Position numbers and translations under genes: made by a program. A DNA stretch of 64,000 nt from an uncultured Collinsella sp. (lineage in GTDB: Bacteria > Actinomycetota > Coriobacteriia > Coriobacteriales > Coriobacteriaceae). Location: the NCBI GenBank assembly GCA_900545605.1, contig UQZL01000005.1, positions 1 through 64,000 on the forward strand, written 5' to 3'. Under the pieces are notes generated by a model. It had not been told where the DNA came from. It made no database searches and worked only from the letters and a program-made list of their open reading frames with translations. Positions within the stretch are counted from its first letter, which is position 1. Each line of letters opens with the position of its first letter. This document shows, in pieces, positions 8,420 to 15,962 of this stretch.

Positions 8420-8618
8420 GGGCCATCGCCACCTTCTGCTTAGAAGGGGTGGAGAGAAGGCGTGCCTCGAAATACGAGCGCTGGACCTTCCCGGGGATGG
8501 TCATGATCCCCTGAGCTGCAAGCTCTGCATTCAAAGTCTTGATCAGCTTGAACGAATAGGACTTGCTCATGCCCGTGATCTCGGCAACCTCCTCCGCGCC
8601 GATAAGCTGACGTGTCAT
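8409..8618 (-). CDS. xis: Excisionase-like helix-turn-helix protein
   Basis: A 69-residue protein starting MTRQLIGAEEVAEITGMSKS, which reads as a winged helix of the MerR/excisionase (AlpA) type: helix, turn and recognition helix in the first 35 residues, then a short wing (GIMTIPGKVQRSYFEARLL). AGGAGA precedes the ATG. It is directly upstream of and overlaps the integrase gene, the usual place for a recombination directionality factor. It may also regulate the operon. Confidence 0.7.
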   Translation of the reverse strand: MTRQLIGAEEVAEITGMSKSYSFKLIKTLNAELAAQGIMTIPGKVQRSYFEARLLSTPSKQKVAMAHVG

Positions 8619-8809
8619 ATGTAGTCTCCTTTCCAGGGTGGGGCACCGGTTGCCCCCTTGTCTTGATTATGTCCAAAAAAAGCATCAAGTACTACAAAAA
8701 TTAGAAATTGGCTTCAATCTTGCTGCGAAAGTCGCATCTAATACATTTTCTGCACACATAAGGTTTCACGTGTACACTTGAGGCAACTATTTGTTGGAGG
8801 TGTATTTGG
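8619..8809. promoter_or_regulatory. Divergent AT-rich control region of the element
   Basis: This 191-bp gap separates the leftward excisionase-integrase operon from the rightward duplicated XRE gene and is far richer in A and T than its surroundings. A GGGGCA / TGCCCC hairpin lies at 8640-8656 inside the presumed leader of the leftward operon, and a CACGTG palindrome lies near 8768. It most likely holds both promoters and the regulator's operators. No exact -35/-10 pair could be assigned. Confidence 0.45.
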
Positions 8810-9946
8810 ATGACTGCCGTCGACTGCGTCGGTGCAATTTCGGAAGCTTTGTCGTCATATGTGGTCGATAGGGAATGGGAACAGACGAGTAAACGCTGGG
8901 GAAGGCAGCAGCTGTCTCAGAAGCTGCTTCGTCTTCGTTCGACGCGAAAATGGACTCGAAAGGTGGCCGCGCAGGCAGCGGGAATCCCGGAATCGGCCTT
9001 AAGAAATTACGAGCTGATGAAGTCCGCCCCGAAGGAGGAGCATTTGGATAGACTTGCGAACGCTTTCGGAATACGGGCCGAGTCGCTGCACTATTACGAC
9101 TTCAGTGATACGGATCTGATTGCTCAGGCTTTTTTCCAATTCGCCGCGACATACGGATTCGAGCCTGTTGCAAACGAGCACTATTCTGCGCTCAAGCCGA
9201 CCTCGCCCTTCATGAAGGCGTTTCTAAAAAAGTGGGCCGCTCAGTATGCTCAGATCGAGAGCGACTCCGACCGAGACGACTATGAAAGATGGAAGGACAA
9301 CTACGCAGCAGACTTTGATCCGTCCCAGTTTCCCCTTCGATATGAATATGATCCGCGAGAGTCCTGGGTGCCGATTACGCCCTGGCAAAATAGGATGCAG
9401 TCCAAGAAGCTGCCAGAGCTAAGGGCGCGGTGTACCCCTGCAAAGACCCAGCTGGATTTGGCCCGAGAGGCCGATCTCTCCCTCGCAACGCTACGTTCGT
9501 ATGAGCAGGGGGCTAGGGTGCCGAAATATGCGGCGCTTCAAAAACTGTCCAGCGCTCTTGAGGTGAAGAGGGGAGCGCTTGTATTTACCGATTTCGGTAG
9601 TCCTGTTCAAGCTGCTCATGCGCTATTTCAGCTCTCGGCTTCATATGGATTGATTCCGGTTCAGCTGGAAGAGGGGCCGGCGCTTCTAGCGAGAGCGCCT
9701 GTTCCCGACTCTTTTCTTTTTGAATGGGCGAAGAGGTATGAAACGCGCGTGAAGCGGGCCGATGAATACGACGAATGGCTTGATCAGTTCGACTATTTCG
9801 AGCACGATAAGTCCGATGGCTATGTCGAGAAGTTCCGGCAGCATGAGATACGCCAACCGAACGGTTCATCGCTTATTGACGGCTATGTCTATAGCGATTT
9901 CTGTCCCTTTGACGAGCGATTTAAGAAGGGGTATGCCCTGCCCTAA
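8810..9946 (+). CDS. Internally duplicated XRE-type regulator
   Basis: A 378-residue protein made of two homologous halves of about 130 residues. Each half has an XRE-like helix-turn-helix (about 36-92, with AAQAAGIPESALRNYE; about 200-258, with LAREADLSLATLRSYEQGA), followed by the same unknown domain: QAFFQFAATYGFEPV with a KAFLKKWAAQYAQ helix in the first half, and HALFQLSASYGLIPV with SFLFEWAKRYETR in the second. GGAGG lies nine bases before the ATG. Base composition is lower in GC than the transfer genes. Its divergent position to xis-int suggests a master repressor or activator of element excision. Two DNA-binding heads in one chain could bind paired sites without dimerising. Confidence 0.8.
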   Translation: MTAVDCVGAISEALSSYVVDREWEQTSKRWGRQQLSQKLLRLRSTRKWTRKVAAQAAGIPESALRNYELMKSAPKEEHLDRLANAFGIRAESLHYYDFSDTDLIAQAFFQFAATYGFEPVANEHYSALKPTSPFMKAFLKKWAAQYAQIESDSDRDDYERWKDNYAADFDPSQFPLRYEYDPRESWVPITPWQNRMQSKKLPELRARCTPAKTQLDLAREADLSLATLRSYEQGARVPKYAALQKLSSALEVKRGALVFTDFGSPVQAAHALFQLSASYGLIPVQLEEGPALLARAPVPDSFLFEWAKRYETRVKRADEYDEWLDQFDYFEHDKSDGYVEKFRQHEIRQPNGSSLIDGYVYSDFCPFDERFKKGYALP

Positions 9947-10170
9947 TTGTGGTCAGATTAGCCGGCGTGAGGACCAAATGAGTATCAAACGGCGATGGGA
10001 GAATGCCTGATAGAACGGACTGAGGCAAAACGAGCGCCTCATTTACCTGCGGCACCCGTTATCGAGTGGGAGTAGGCTGACAGGGTTAGCGAAACACAAA
10101 CCAGCAGGTAGAAGCTCCTTACGTTCCCGTGAGGAGCTTCTTTTTTGCGAAGTTTGGTGCAAAAGTGGTT
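9947..10170. other. Probable element boundary region with a strong terminator
   Basis: No gene is visible here. A TGAGGC / GCCTCA hairpin lies at 10021-10041 and a strong rho-independent terminator at 10111-10146 (GAAGCTCCT / AGGAGCTTC followed by six T), reading rightward. Because the integrase end of the element is on this side, and chromosomal-type genes plus a truncated second integrase begin immediately after, the right attachment site is likely in this stretch. The matching left site lies outside the window, so it cannot be located from here. Confidence 0.4.
10111..10146 (+). terminator. Rho-independent terminator
   Basis: A 9-bp perfect stem (GAAGCTCCT with AGGAGCTTC) and a 12-nt loop are followed by TTTTTT. 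It would end transcription of the duplicated XRE gene before the chromosomal cluster. Confidence 0.75.
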
Positions 10171-10455
10171 TTGGAGATGGCGAGAGACATCTTTCATTCA
10201 GAAGTGAGCGTCAGCCCCTACAAGAGGGACGGTAAGCAAGTCGGATGGAAGGGAACTCTCCGCTATCACGACATGGGCGAGCTGGATTTGTTCGGCAAAC
10301 CCAAGAGGAAGACAACGTCCAAGGTGGCTCTTACCAAGGGGAAGAGAGCGGCCACGGCTGAGCTTAAGCGGTGGCGCGATGACATGGAGAAAGAGGTCGA
10401 AAGCCCCGAAATGCACGATTCAGCGCGGGCGGATCGGGACCGAGCGCCGATCTAG
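10171..10455 (+). pseudogene. Truncated integrase, N-terminal arm-binding domain only
   Basis: The 94 residues from ATG 10171 (MARDIFHSEVSVSPYKRDGK) resemble the N-terminal arm-type DNA-binding domain of tyrosine integrases: a beta-rich stretch (WKGTLRYHDMGELDLFGK), then KVALTKGKRAATAELKRWRDDM, where a full-length enzyme would continue into the core-binding domain. Instead it ends after a short unrelated tail at a TAG that shares the CTAG with the stop of the alcohol dehydrogenase on the other strand. It is best read as the scar of an earlier element. It is not a copy of the intact integrase at 7355. Confidence 0.6.
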
Positions 10456-11615
10456 AGGCACTCGGTCAGAATCTGGAACACTTCGCTGCGCTCCAGTTTC
10501 TTGGCGCAGCCGCCGGTGAGCACGCAGGTGTCCGCAACCTTGTGCAGCGTCTCGTCAGATGCGTCGGAACCCATCTCGGCGAAGCTCGTGGGAAGCCCCA
10601 TCTCGCCGATGAACGTCTGCAGGCGGTCGATGCCCTCGAGCGCCACCGTAAGGTCGTCTTTGCCCTTGGCGTCGACGCCCCACACCTCGCGCGCCCAGCG
10701 GGCGAACTGCGCGGGTGCCTCGGGGGCCAGGTGGCGGTAGAGCGCAGGATGGATGACCGCGAGGCCCATTCCGTGGTTGGTGTGGGTATAGGCGCCGTAC
10801 TGGTGCTGGATCATGTGCGCCTGGAAGTCCGTTGACTTGCCGATCTTGAGCACGCCGTTCTCGGCCATGGCGGAGTCGTATACGAGCTCGCTGAGCGCCT
10901 CGAGGTTCTGATTGTCGTCCGCGATGAGGCGCATGTTGCGGATGACGTTACGCTGGATGGCGAGGTTGATGTCGTCGGTGGCGTTGCGTCCGCGCGGGCT
11001 TCCGAAATAGCTCTCCATGCAGTGCGAGAGCGTGTCGAACGCGCCGCTCATGAACTGCGCGTGCGGTACGGTGAGCGTGAGTGCCGGGTCGAGCGCCGCC
11101 CACATGGGCATCGCCCCAAGATAGGCACCCTTCACGTGCGTCTCCTCGTTGGTGATGACGGCGCCGTTGTTCTGCTCGGCGCCCGTGCCGGAGAGCGTCA
11201 CGATGCAGCCCATGGGGATGAACGAGCTCGGCATCTTGCCGTCGACGTGCTCGAACGTCTCGATGTCCTCATCAAGCATCGCCTGCGCGGAGACCACCTT
11301 GCAGCAGTCGAAGACCGACCCGCCGCCGACGGCGAGAATGAAGTCGACCTGCTCCTCGCGTGCGAGCGCGGCGCCTTCCTGGCACTTCTCGTAGGTCGGG
11401 TTGGGCATGACGCCGCCGAAGTCCACCACGCGCTTGCCAGCGCTCGTGAGCTTATCGACCACGTGGCCGTAGACGCCGGTTCGCTTGACCGAACCTCCGC
11501 CGTAGGCGAGCATCACTGTCTTGCCCATGGCACCCATCTCGGCGTCGAGTGCCTGGTCCATGGCCCCCTCGCCGAAGTAGTTCCTGACCGGGTAGTCGTA
11601 CGTGAATGAGTTCAT
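10452..11615 (-). CDS. Iron-containing alcohol dehydrogenase (YqhD/BdhA-like)
   Basis: A 387-residue group III alcohol dehydrogenase, probably NADPH-dependent and reducing aldehydes or butyraldehyde-type substrates. The nucleotide-binding region has AYGGGSVK at about 37-44 and AVGGGSVFDCCK at 95-106. The metal-binding histidines fall in the patterns DTLSHCMESYF and TNHGMGLAVIHPALYRH. The start at 11615 is chosen for the AGGAGG a few bases upstream; the longer reading runs into the intergenic space. It lies 44 bp downstream of an aldo-keto reductase gene and is probably co-transcribed with it. Confidence 0.9.
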   Translation of the reverse strand: MNSFTYDYPVRNYFGEGAMDQALDAEMGAMGKTVMLAYGGGSVKRTGVYGHVVDKLTSAGKRVVDFGGVMPNPTYEKCQEGAALAREEQVDFILAVGGGSVFDCCKVVSAQAMLDEDIETFEHVDGKMPSSFIPMGCIVTLSGTGAEQNNGAVITNEETHVKGAYLGAMPMWAALDPALTLTVPHAQFMSGAFDTLSHCMESYFGSPRGRNATDDINLAIQRNVIRNMRLIADDNQNLEALSELVYDSAMAENGVLKIGKSTDFQAHMIQHQYGAYTHTNHGMGLAVIHPALYRHLAPEAPAQFARWAREVWGVDAKGKDDLTVALEGIDRLQTFIGEMGLPTSFAEMGSDASDETLHKVADTCVLTGGCAKKLERSEVFQILTECL

Positions 11616-11659
11616 GGCAATTCCTCCTAGTAAGTTATCAGTGCGGTCTGACCGCTCGT

Positions 11660-12511
11660 CTACACGTTGCGCACGAGCCCGGACATCCATTCGATGGTGG
11701 CGGGGTCGTGGTGGTCGAAGAACGCGCTGCGCCCGGTGTCGAGCGCGGCGATGGCGACCATCTCGTCGTCGCCCAGCGCGAAGTCGAAGACGTCGAAGTT
11801 TTGCTCCATGCGATCGCGGTGCGTGCTCTTAGGGATGCAGGCCACACCGCGCTGCAGCAGCCAGCGCAACACGACCTGGGCGACCGTCTTGCCGTGCGCC
11901 TCGCCGATGCGAGCGAGGACCTCGTTGCGGAAGAGGTCGTTTCTGCCCTCCGCAAAGGGTGCCCAGCCCTCCATGGCCACCTCCTTTCCGGCCATGTACT
12001 CCTGCGCCTCGCGCTGCTGGAAGAACACGTTGCACTCGACTTGGTTCACGGCGGGGGCGATGCGGTTGAACGAGATGAGGTTTGCGAGGTGATCGGGGTA
12101 GAAGTTAGCTGTACCTATGGCGCGGATAACGCCCTGCTCGTAGAGCTCCTCCATGGCGCGCCACGCGCCGAAGACGTCGCCGAACGGCTGATGGATGAGG
12201 TAGAGGTCGACGTAGTCGAGTCCCAGCCGCTTGAGCGACGCGTCGAAGCCGCGCTTGGCCCCCTCGTAGCTCACATCCGACATCCACAGCTTGGTCGTCA
12301 CGAACACCTCGTCGCGCGGCAGGCCGCTCGCACGAATGGCGGCCCCGACCGCTTCTTCGTTGCCGTAGCTCGCGGCCGTGTCGAGCAGCCGGTAGCCGAC
12401 CGAGAGCGTGTCCTCCACGGCGCGCTGGCATTCCGCGGCGTCCGGGATCTGATACACGCCGAAGCCGAGCTGCGGCATCCTGACGCCGTTGTTCAAGGTG
12501 ATGTAGTCCAT
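11660..12511 (-). CDS. Aldo/keto reductase (diketogluconate reductase-like)
   Basis: A 283-residue NADPH-dependent aldo/keto reductase with a TIM-barrel fold. The catalytic tetrad is Asp44 and Tyr49 ([13 protein letters not shown]), Lys74 (TTKLW) and His107 (YLIHQPFGD). Cofactor-binding features include [20 protein letters not shown] near the C-terminus. It starts [20 protein letters not shown], the standard family start, after an AAGGAAGG site. It leads the operon with the alcohol dehydrogenase. The upstream region carries the box shared with the second reductase cluster (12593-12606). The physiological substrate is not predictable from sequence. Confidence 0.92.
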   Translation of the reverse strand: MDYITLNNGVRMPQLGFGVYQIPDAAECQRAVEDTLSVGYRLLDTAASYGNEEAVGAAIRASGLPRDEVFVTTKLWMSDVSYEGAKRGFDASLKRLGLDYVDLYLIHQPFGDVFGAWRAMEELYEQGVIRAIGTANFYPDHLANLISFNRIAPAVNQVECNVFFQQREAQEYMAGKEVAMEGWAPFAEGRNDLFRNEVLARIGEAHGKTVAQVVLRWLLQRGVACIPKSTHRDRMEQNFDVFDFALGDDEMVAIAALDTGRSAFFDHHDPATIEWMSGLVRNV

Positions 12512-12592
12512 GGTGCCTTCCTTTCTCGCAACTTGACGTATCTACCATACGAGGGGCGCCGCGCCGGCGGAAGTTTCCGTTGGTGAGGGTTC

Positions 12593-12606
12593 TATAACGC
12601 TGGGGT
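12593..12606. promoter_or_regulatory. Shared box TATAAC-NN-TGGGGT upstream of aldo/keto reductase 1
   Basis: The sequence TATAACGCTGGGGT matches TATAACCATGGGGT at 13754-13767, upstream of the second aldo/keto reductase and the LysR gene, at 12 of 14 positions. A perfect GGGTTATAACCC palindrome follows at 12614-12625. It is a candidate site for the LysR regulator encoded at 13801. Confidence 0.45.
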
Positions 12607-12616
12607 GCGCACAGGG

Positions 12617-12808
12617 TTATAACCCGCGGGTTCTAGGCGTCACCTCAAAGAGATCGGCGCCGAGCTCGTCGGCGATGGCCTGAGCTACGACAGCGGTGTG
12701 GCCCTGTGCCGAGTAGTAGGCCACGAGGACGTTGCCGTCTGCAGCGGGCACTGCGGCGGGCTCGTCCTCGACAGTCGACTGGTCCTCGGCGGCGGCTTGG
12801 TTGGTCCG
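12617..12808 (-). pseudogene. Flavodoxin N-terminal remnant
   Basis: An open stretch of 63 codons without a start reads a linker rich in Glu, Pro and Ala, then NVLVAYYSAQGHTAVVAQ and AIADELGADLFEVTP, a clear flavodoxin beginning (first strand, FMN phosphate loop, first helix). It stops at TAA 12617-12619 about one third into the fold, and a stop codon upstream removes the start. It lies downstream of the second aldo/keto reductase, where an intact flavodoxin would fit the reductase cluster. It is a deletion remnant. Confidence 0.65.
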
Positions 12809-12822
12809 TTATTGTCTGAGCG

Positions 12823-13671
12823 CTACTCCTGCGCGTCGAAATCGGGGCGTATGGCCAGGTAGCCCGCGAGTGCTTCCTCAGTGGCGGTGTAGTAGGTCAT
12901 GGTCCCGTCGAGCTTGGCAATCTCGGCCATCTCGTCTTCGGTGAGGGAGAAGTCGAAGATGTTCGCGTTGTCGGCGATGTGGGCGGGGTTCTTGGAGCCG
13001 GGGATGATGGAGGTGCCCATCTGCACGTGCCAGCGCAGGATCACCTGGGCCGGGGTCTTGCCGTACTTCTCGGCGAGAGTGACGAAGACGGGCTCCTCCA
13101 GAAGACCTTTGTCGCCGTGGCCGAGCGGGTACCACGCCTCGATCACCGTGCCGTATGGCGCGAGGTAGGCGCGCAGGTCGCGCTGGGCGTGGTAGGGGTG
13201 GCACTCAACGGTCACGAGCTGCGGCTTGATGTCGGCAACCTCGATGACCTCGGCGATCTTGTCTTGCGGGAAGTTGGAGAGGCCGAGGGCGCGCACCTTG
13301 CCCGCGCGGTACGTCTCCTCCATCGTGCGCCACGCGGCCAGGTAGTCGCCTACCGGCTGGTGCAGGATGAGCATGTCGACGTAGTCGAGCCCCAGGCGCT
13401 GGAGCGTGGCGTCCACCGCCGGCATGCCCGCGTCGTAGACACTCGGCCAGAGCTTGGTGGAGACGAAGATCTTGTCGCGCGCGATGCCGCTCTTGGCGAT
13501 GGCACGGCCCACGGCGCGCTCGTTCATGTAGGCGTTGGCGGTGTCGATGTGCTCGTAGCCAGCCGCGAGCGCGGCGGTTGCGGCCGTCTCGGCCTCGGCC
13601 GGGGTCATGAGGAAGGTGCCCAAACCTTCGATGGGCATCTCGACGTCGTTGTTGAGCTTCAGATATTCCAT
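12823..13671 (-). CDS. Aldo/keto reductase (second copy)
   Basis: A 282-residue aldo/keto reductase related to but distinct from the enzyme at 11660. The tetrad is Asp43 and Tyr48 (DTANAYMNERAVG), Lys73 (STKLW) and His104 (LILHQPVGD); the C-terminal cofactor region reads SIIPGSKNPAHIADNANIF. AGGAGG lies upstream of the ATG at 13671. It is divergent from the LysR gene across a 129-bp region with the shared box and is likely under its control. A flavodoxin remnant follows it. Confidence 0.92.
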   Translation of the reverse strand: MEYLKLNNDVEMPIEGLGTFLMTPAEAETAATAALAAGYEHIDTANAYMNERAVGRAIAKSGIARDKIFVSTKLWPSVYDAGMPAVDATLQRLGLDYVDMLILHQPVGDYLAAWRTMEETYRAGKVRALGLSNFPQDKIAEVIEVADIKPQLVTVECHPYHAQRDLRAYLAPYGTVIEAWYPLGHGDKGLLEEPVFVTLAEKYGKTPAQVILRWHVQMGTSIIPGSKNPAHIADNANIFDFSLTEDEMAEIAKLDGTMTYYTATEEALAGYLAIRPDFDAQE

Positions 13672-13753
13672 GGTCTCCTCCTTAATGGTGACTTTTCGAA
13701 TACAAGGCTACGGCGTTTACTGACGTGCGAGAAGTTCACGTTGGAATGATGGA

Positions 13754-13767
13754 TATAACCATGGGGT
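13754..13767. promoter_or_regulatory. Candidate LysR box in the divergent promoter
   Basis: TATAACCATGGGGT lies inside a larger dyad (ATATA then CCATGG then TATAT, 13753-13771) between the second aldo/keto reductase and the divergent LysR gene. A second copy of the 14-bp box lies upstream of aldo/keto reductase 1. The location, dyad and repetition fit autoregulated LysR binding. Confidence 0.5.
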
Positions 13768-13800
13768 ATATACGGCACATAATGCGTGACAGGAGGATCG

Positions 13801-14700
13801 ATGTACAGCCCACAGCTTGACACTTTCATCCGCGTGGCGGAGGCGGGCAGCTTCTCCAAGGCGGCACAAGAGTCCTTCATCACGCCCACGGCCGTCATCA
13901 AGCAGATGAACCTGCTGGAGTCGCGGCTAGGCCTTACGCTGTTCCACCGATCGCATCAGGGGCTTTCGCTTACGCGAGCAGGCAGGTCGCTGCTCGCCGA
14001 CGCCCGCCATATCGTGCAGTACTCTCAAGAATCAATCGCACGCGCCCGCGTCGCCGAGCGTGGAGAGAAGCGCATCATCCGCGTGGGAGTGTCGCTCATG
14101 ACGCCCAGCACGCCGCTCACGAAGCTGTGGCCGAAGGTGAAGGAACGTTGCCCTGGCATGAGCCTTCAGGTGGTCACGTTTGAAAACACACCCTCGGCGG
14201 CGCGCGGTTTGGCGAACCTCGGGCAAGACATGGATATCGTGGCGGGGATTTTCGACGATGCCTTTCTTAAAGAGCGCGGGTGCCTGGGCCTCGAGCTTTC
14301 GCGCGAGCCGCTCTGGTGCGCCGTTCCCGTCGACAACGAACTCGCCAAACGCGACATCGTCACATTCGACGACCTCCACAATCACAGTCTTATGCTTATA
14401 CGCCGGGGCTGGAACGCCGAAATCGACCGCGTGCGCGACGAGATACTCTTGCATCATCCTCAAATCGCGCTCGTAGACTTCCCGCAATATCGGGCGGAGG
14501 TGTTCAATCGCGGCGCGAACGAGGACCTCGCGCTTGCGACGCTGCCGTTGTGGGCCAACGTCCACCCCATGCTCAAAACCGTCCCTACCGATTGGGACTG
14601 TCTCGTGTCTTACGGGCTGCTTCATTCGTCGCACCCCGCAGACCATGTGCGGGAGTTCCTCGATGCGGTGTCTGCCGTGCTCGAGGCAAAGCATCGATAG
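13801..14700 (+). CDS. LysR-family transcriptional regulator
   Basis: A 299-residue LysR regulator: winged helix-turn-helix at residues 1-60 (MYSPQLDTFIRVAEAGSFSK, then LESRLGLTLFHRS), followed by a periplasmic-binding-protein-like effector domain. The ATG at 13801 is chosen for the AGGAGG at 13790-13795; a GTG further upstream would overlap that site. It is divergent from aldo/keto reductase 2 and probably controls both reductase units through the TATAAC-NN-TGGGGT boxes. Confidence 0.92.
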   Translation: MYSPQLDTFIRVAEAGSFSKAAQESFITPTAVIKQMNLLESRLGLTLFHRSHQGLSLTRAGRSLLADARHIVQYSQESIARARVAERGEKRIIRVGVSLMTPSTPLTKLWPKVKERCPGMSLQVVTFENTPSAARGLANLGQDMDIVAGIFDDAFLKERGCLGLELSREPLWCAVPVDNELAKRDIVTFDDLHNHSLMLIRRGWNAEIDRVRDEILLHHPQIALVDFPQYRAEVFNRGANEDLALATLPLWANVHPMLKTVPTDWDCLVSYGLLHSSHPADHVREFLDAVSAVLEAKHR

Positions 14701-14820
14701 GCAATCGCGAGCAGATGCGCTTCTGCCTATGGGAATAACGGGAACTGGCTTCTGAACTCGCGTTTCGATACCGTCGAGTACCGCCTGATGTTGTTTCGGC
14801 GTCGCCATAGAGCAAGGTCC

Positions 14821-14961
14821 CTTGAGCATCGGACGGCATTATTGAGCGTGGGCGTTACGTAGGTATCTTTGATCTCTTCCGGCAAATCGTCGGGGATCAG
14901 CGCCTTCAGTCTATTCTCGTTGCCATCCTGAATCGCCTGGTCGTAGTACCAGCATTTGAAC
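14821..14961 (-). pseudogene. Remnant copy of a MerR regulator 3' end
   Basis: This segment aligns, in the same orientation, with 17473-17614, which is the end of the intact MerR gene plus its downstream bases. The decoded part reads FKCWYYDQAIQDGNENRLK, then ALIPDDLPEEIKD, close to the intact C-terminus. A small deletion near 14855 shifts the frame, so the original stop is lost and the frame runs on to about 14728. The N-terminal four fifths of the gene are absent; homology breaks off abruptly at 14961. Confidence 0.7.
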
Positions 14962-14980
14962 CTCTGGTGCGCATCGCCGG

Positions 14981-15241
14981 CTACTTAAGTGCTTTCGCCG
15001 CCTCGCGGGCGCGCCGCTTGGGGTTCTTCGCGGGCTTGCTTGCCTCAGCCGGCTTGCCACCGAAGAACGAGAGCTTCTCCCATTTGCCGACAACGAATTG
15101 CAAAATCTCCTCATCGGACGGCTCCGCGCCGAAGACGATGCGGGCGACGCCGTACCTTCCGCCCCCGACATGCTTCGCCAGCCCGACCCAGAATTGGCCG
15201 TCCTGATATACGGTCAGGGTGGACGACACGCTGATCTGCAT
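14981..15241 (-). CDS. DUF2992 (YjdF-family) protein
   Basis: An 86-residue protein of the YjdF/DUF2992 family: a beta strand start (MQISVSSTLTVYQDGQFWVG), the conserved RYGVARIVFGAEPSDEEIL, and a basic end (KNPKRRAREAAKALK), all typical. Its biochemical role is not established. The ATG at 15241 has AGGAGG upstream; a longer reading would need a hydrophobic, unlikely N-terminus. In Firmicutes yjdF genes are often controlled by the yjdF-motif riboswitch; a leader of about 200 bases lies upstream here, but I could not match that motif by eye. Confidence 0.8.
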   Translation of the reverse strand: MQISVSSTLTVYQDGQFWVGLAKHVGGGRYGVARIVFGAEPSDEEILQFVVGKWEKLSFFGGKPAEASKPAKNPKRRAREAAKALK

Positions 15242-15450
15242 GGCTGGTTCCTCCTTTATGTAGACGACCATGCAGAGAAGGGACAACCAAGGAGGCAAGT
15301 TACTGATGCGGACTCCCGCACGCCCACGACTACCCGATGTAGACTGTGTTTTCATCTCTGGTGCCCGCATTGTAGAACGCGCGGACGCGCCCTTCATCGC
15401 TGCCGACATGACGTGGCTGGGGCTTACCCCTCCGACGCGTCTTTGCGCAT

Positions 15451-15507
15451 ATTCCCACTCGGTTTCGAAACTTCAAAAAAATTCAAGTTTCGAAACCGAG
15501 TGGGAAT
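15451..15507. repeat. Perfect 23-bp-stem palindrome
   Basis: Arms at 15451-15473 and 15485-15507 are perfect reverse complements over 23 bp, around an 11-nt A-rich loop. The arm begins ATTCCCACTCGGTTTCGAAA. There is no T-run on either side, so it is not a plain terminator. Two further hairpins follow within 130 bp. Confidence 0.7.
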
Positions 15508-15537
15508 AATTCCGTTTAAAAGAGCATTAGTTGTTAA

Positions 15538-15575
15538 AAGTGCCCTGTGGTATCACGGGGCACTTCTCTTTTTTG
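15538..15575 (+). terminator. Rho-independent terminator
   Basis: AAGTGCCC pairs with GGGGCACTT around a short loop and is followed by CTCTTTTTT. There is no intact gene just upstream on the plus strand, so it may be left over from a deleted gene. Confidence 0.65.
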
Positions 15576-15600
15576 TATCGTATCGGTTTTCTGCAGCAAG

Positions 15601-15635
15601 TTGTCTGAGCTCATGGTTGCTGTGAGCTCAGACAA
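15601..15635. repeat. Perfect 13-bp-stem hairpin
   Basis: TTGTCTGAGCTCA at 15601-15613 pairs perfectly with TGAGCTCAGACAA at 15623-15635 around a 9-nt loop. Together with the palindrome at 15451 and the terminator at 15538 it forms a run of three strong hairpins in 185 bp between the DUF2992 gene and the VOC gene. Confidence 0.6.
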
Positions 15636-15832
15636 CGCTGGATATCGGGGCATCAATTTTTCAGGGGTGTCCCTTTATGAGCAATTATTCGCGTAGCTAG
15701 CCTTGATATTAAGTTTAAATTCAGCAAAGATTACATTGACGTTCGGTACCCATTTAATAACCAGTTGAGCTTCTTGGTACCCATAGGGGCATTTGACCTG
15801 GTGCTTTCGTTATTCTTACCGAAGCAGTTCCG

Positions 15833-15949
15833 ATGGGTAGTTTTATGGATCACATAATCGGAGGGCTTGCCGGAATCTGCCACATTATCTTAACAATTGG
15901 GCTTGCCTTCCTGTTCCATGCCTTCATTGAACCAGCAGAAAACAACTAA
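15833..15949 (+). CDS. Possible small membrane peptide or frameshifted remnant
   Basis: A 38-codon frame from ATG 15833 to TAA 15949 encodes MGSFMDHIIGGLAGICHIIL and ends AENN, a single hydrophobic helix. It stops 13 bases before the VOC gene ATG, close enough for coupling. The frame just upstream (about 15680-15850) reads hydrophobic residues too (KDYIDVRYPFNNQLSFLVPI), so the two may be pieces of one larger membrane protein broken by a frameshift. The stretch 15640-15960 is AT-rich and looks acquired. Confidence 0.35.
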   Translation: MGSFMDHIIGGLAGICHIILTIGLAFLFHAFIEPAENN

Positions 15950-15962
15950 CGAGGAGGAACTT

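Noticed and set aside
14981..15409. Longer DUF2992 protein with a 56-residue N-terminal extension
   Set aside because: The extension has no homology pattern; the start at 15241 has AGGAGG and matches the family's first strand.
15242..15440. yjdF-motif riboswitch before the DUF2992 gene
   Set aside because: The leader is long enough, but no convincing match to the motif could be made by eye.
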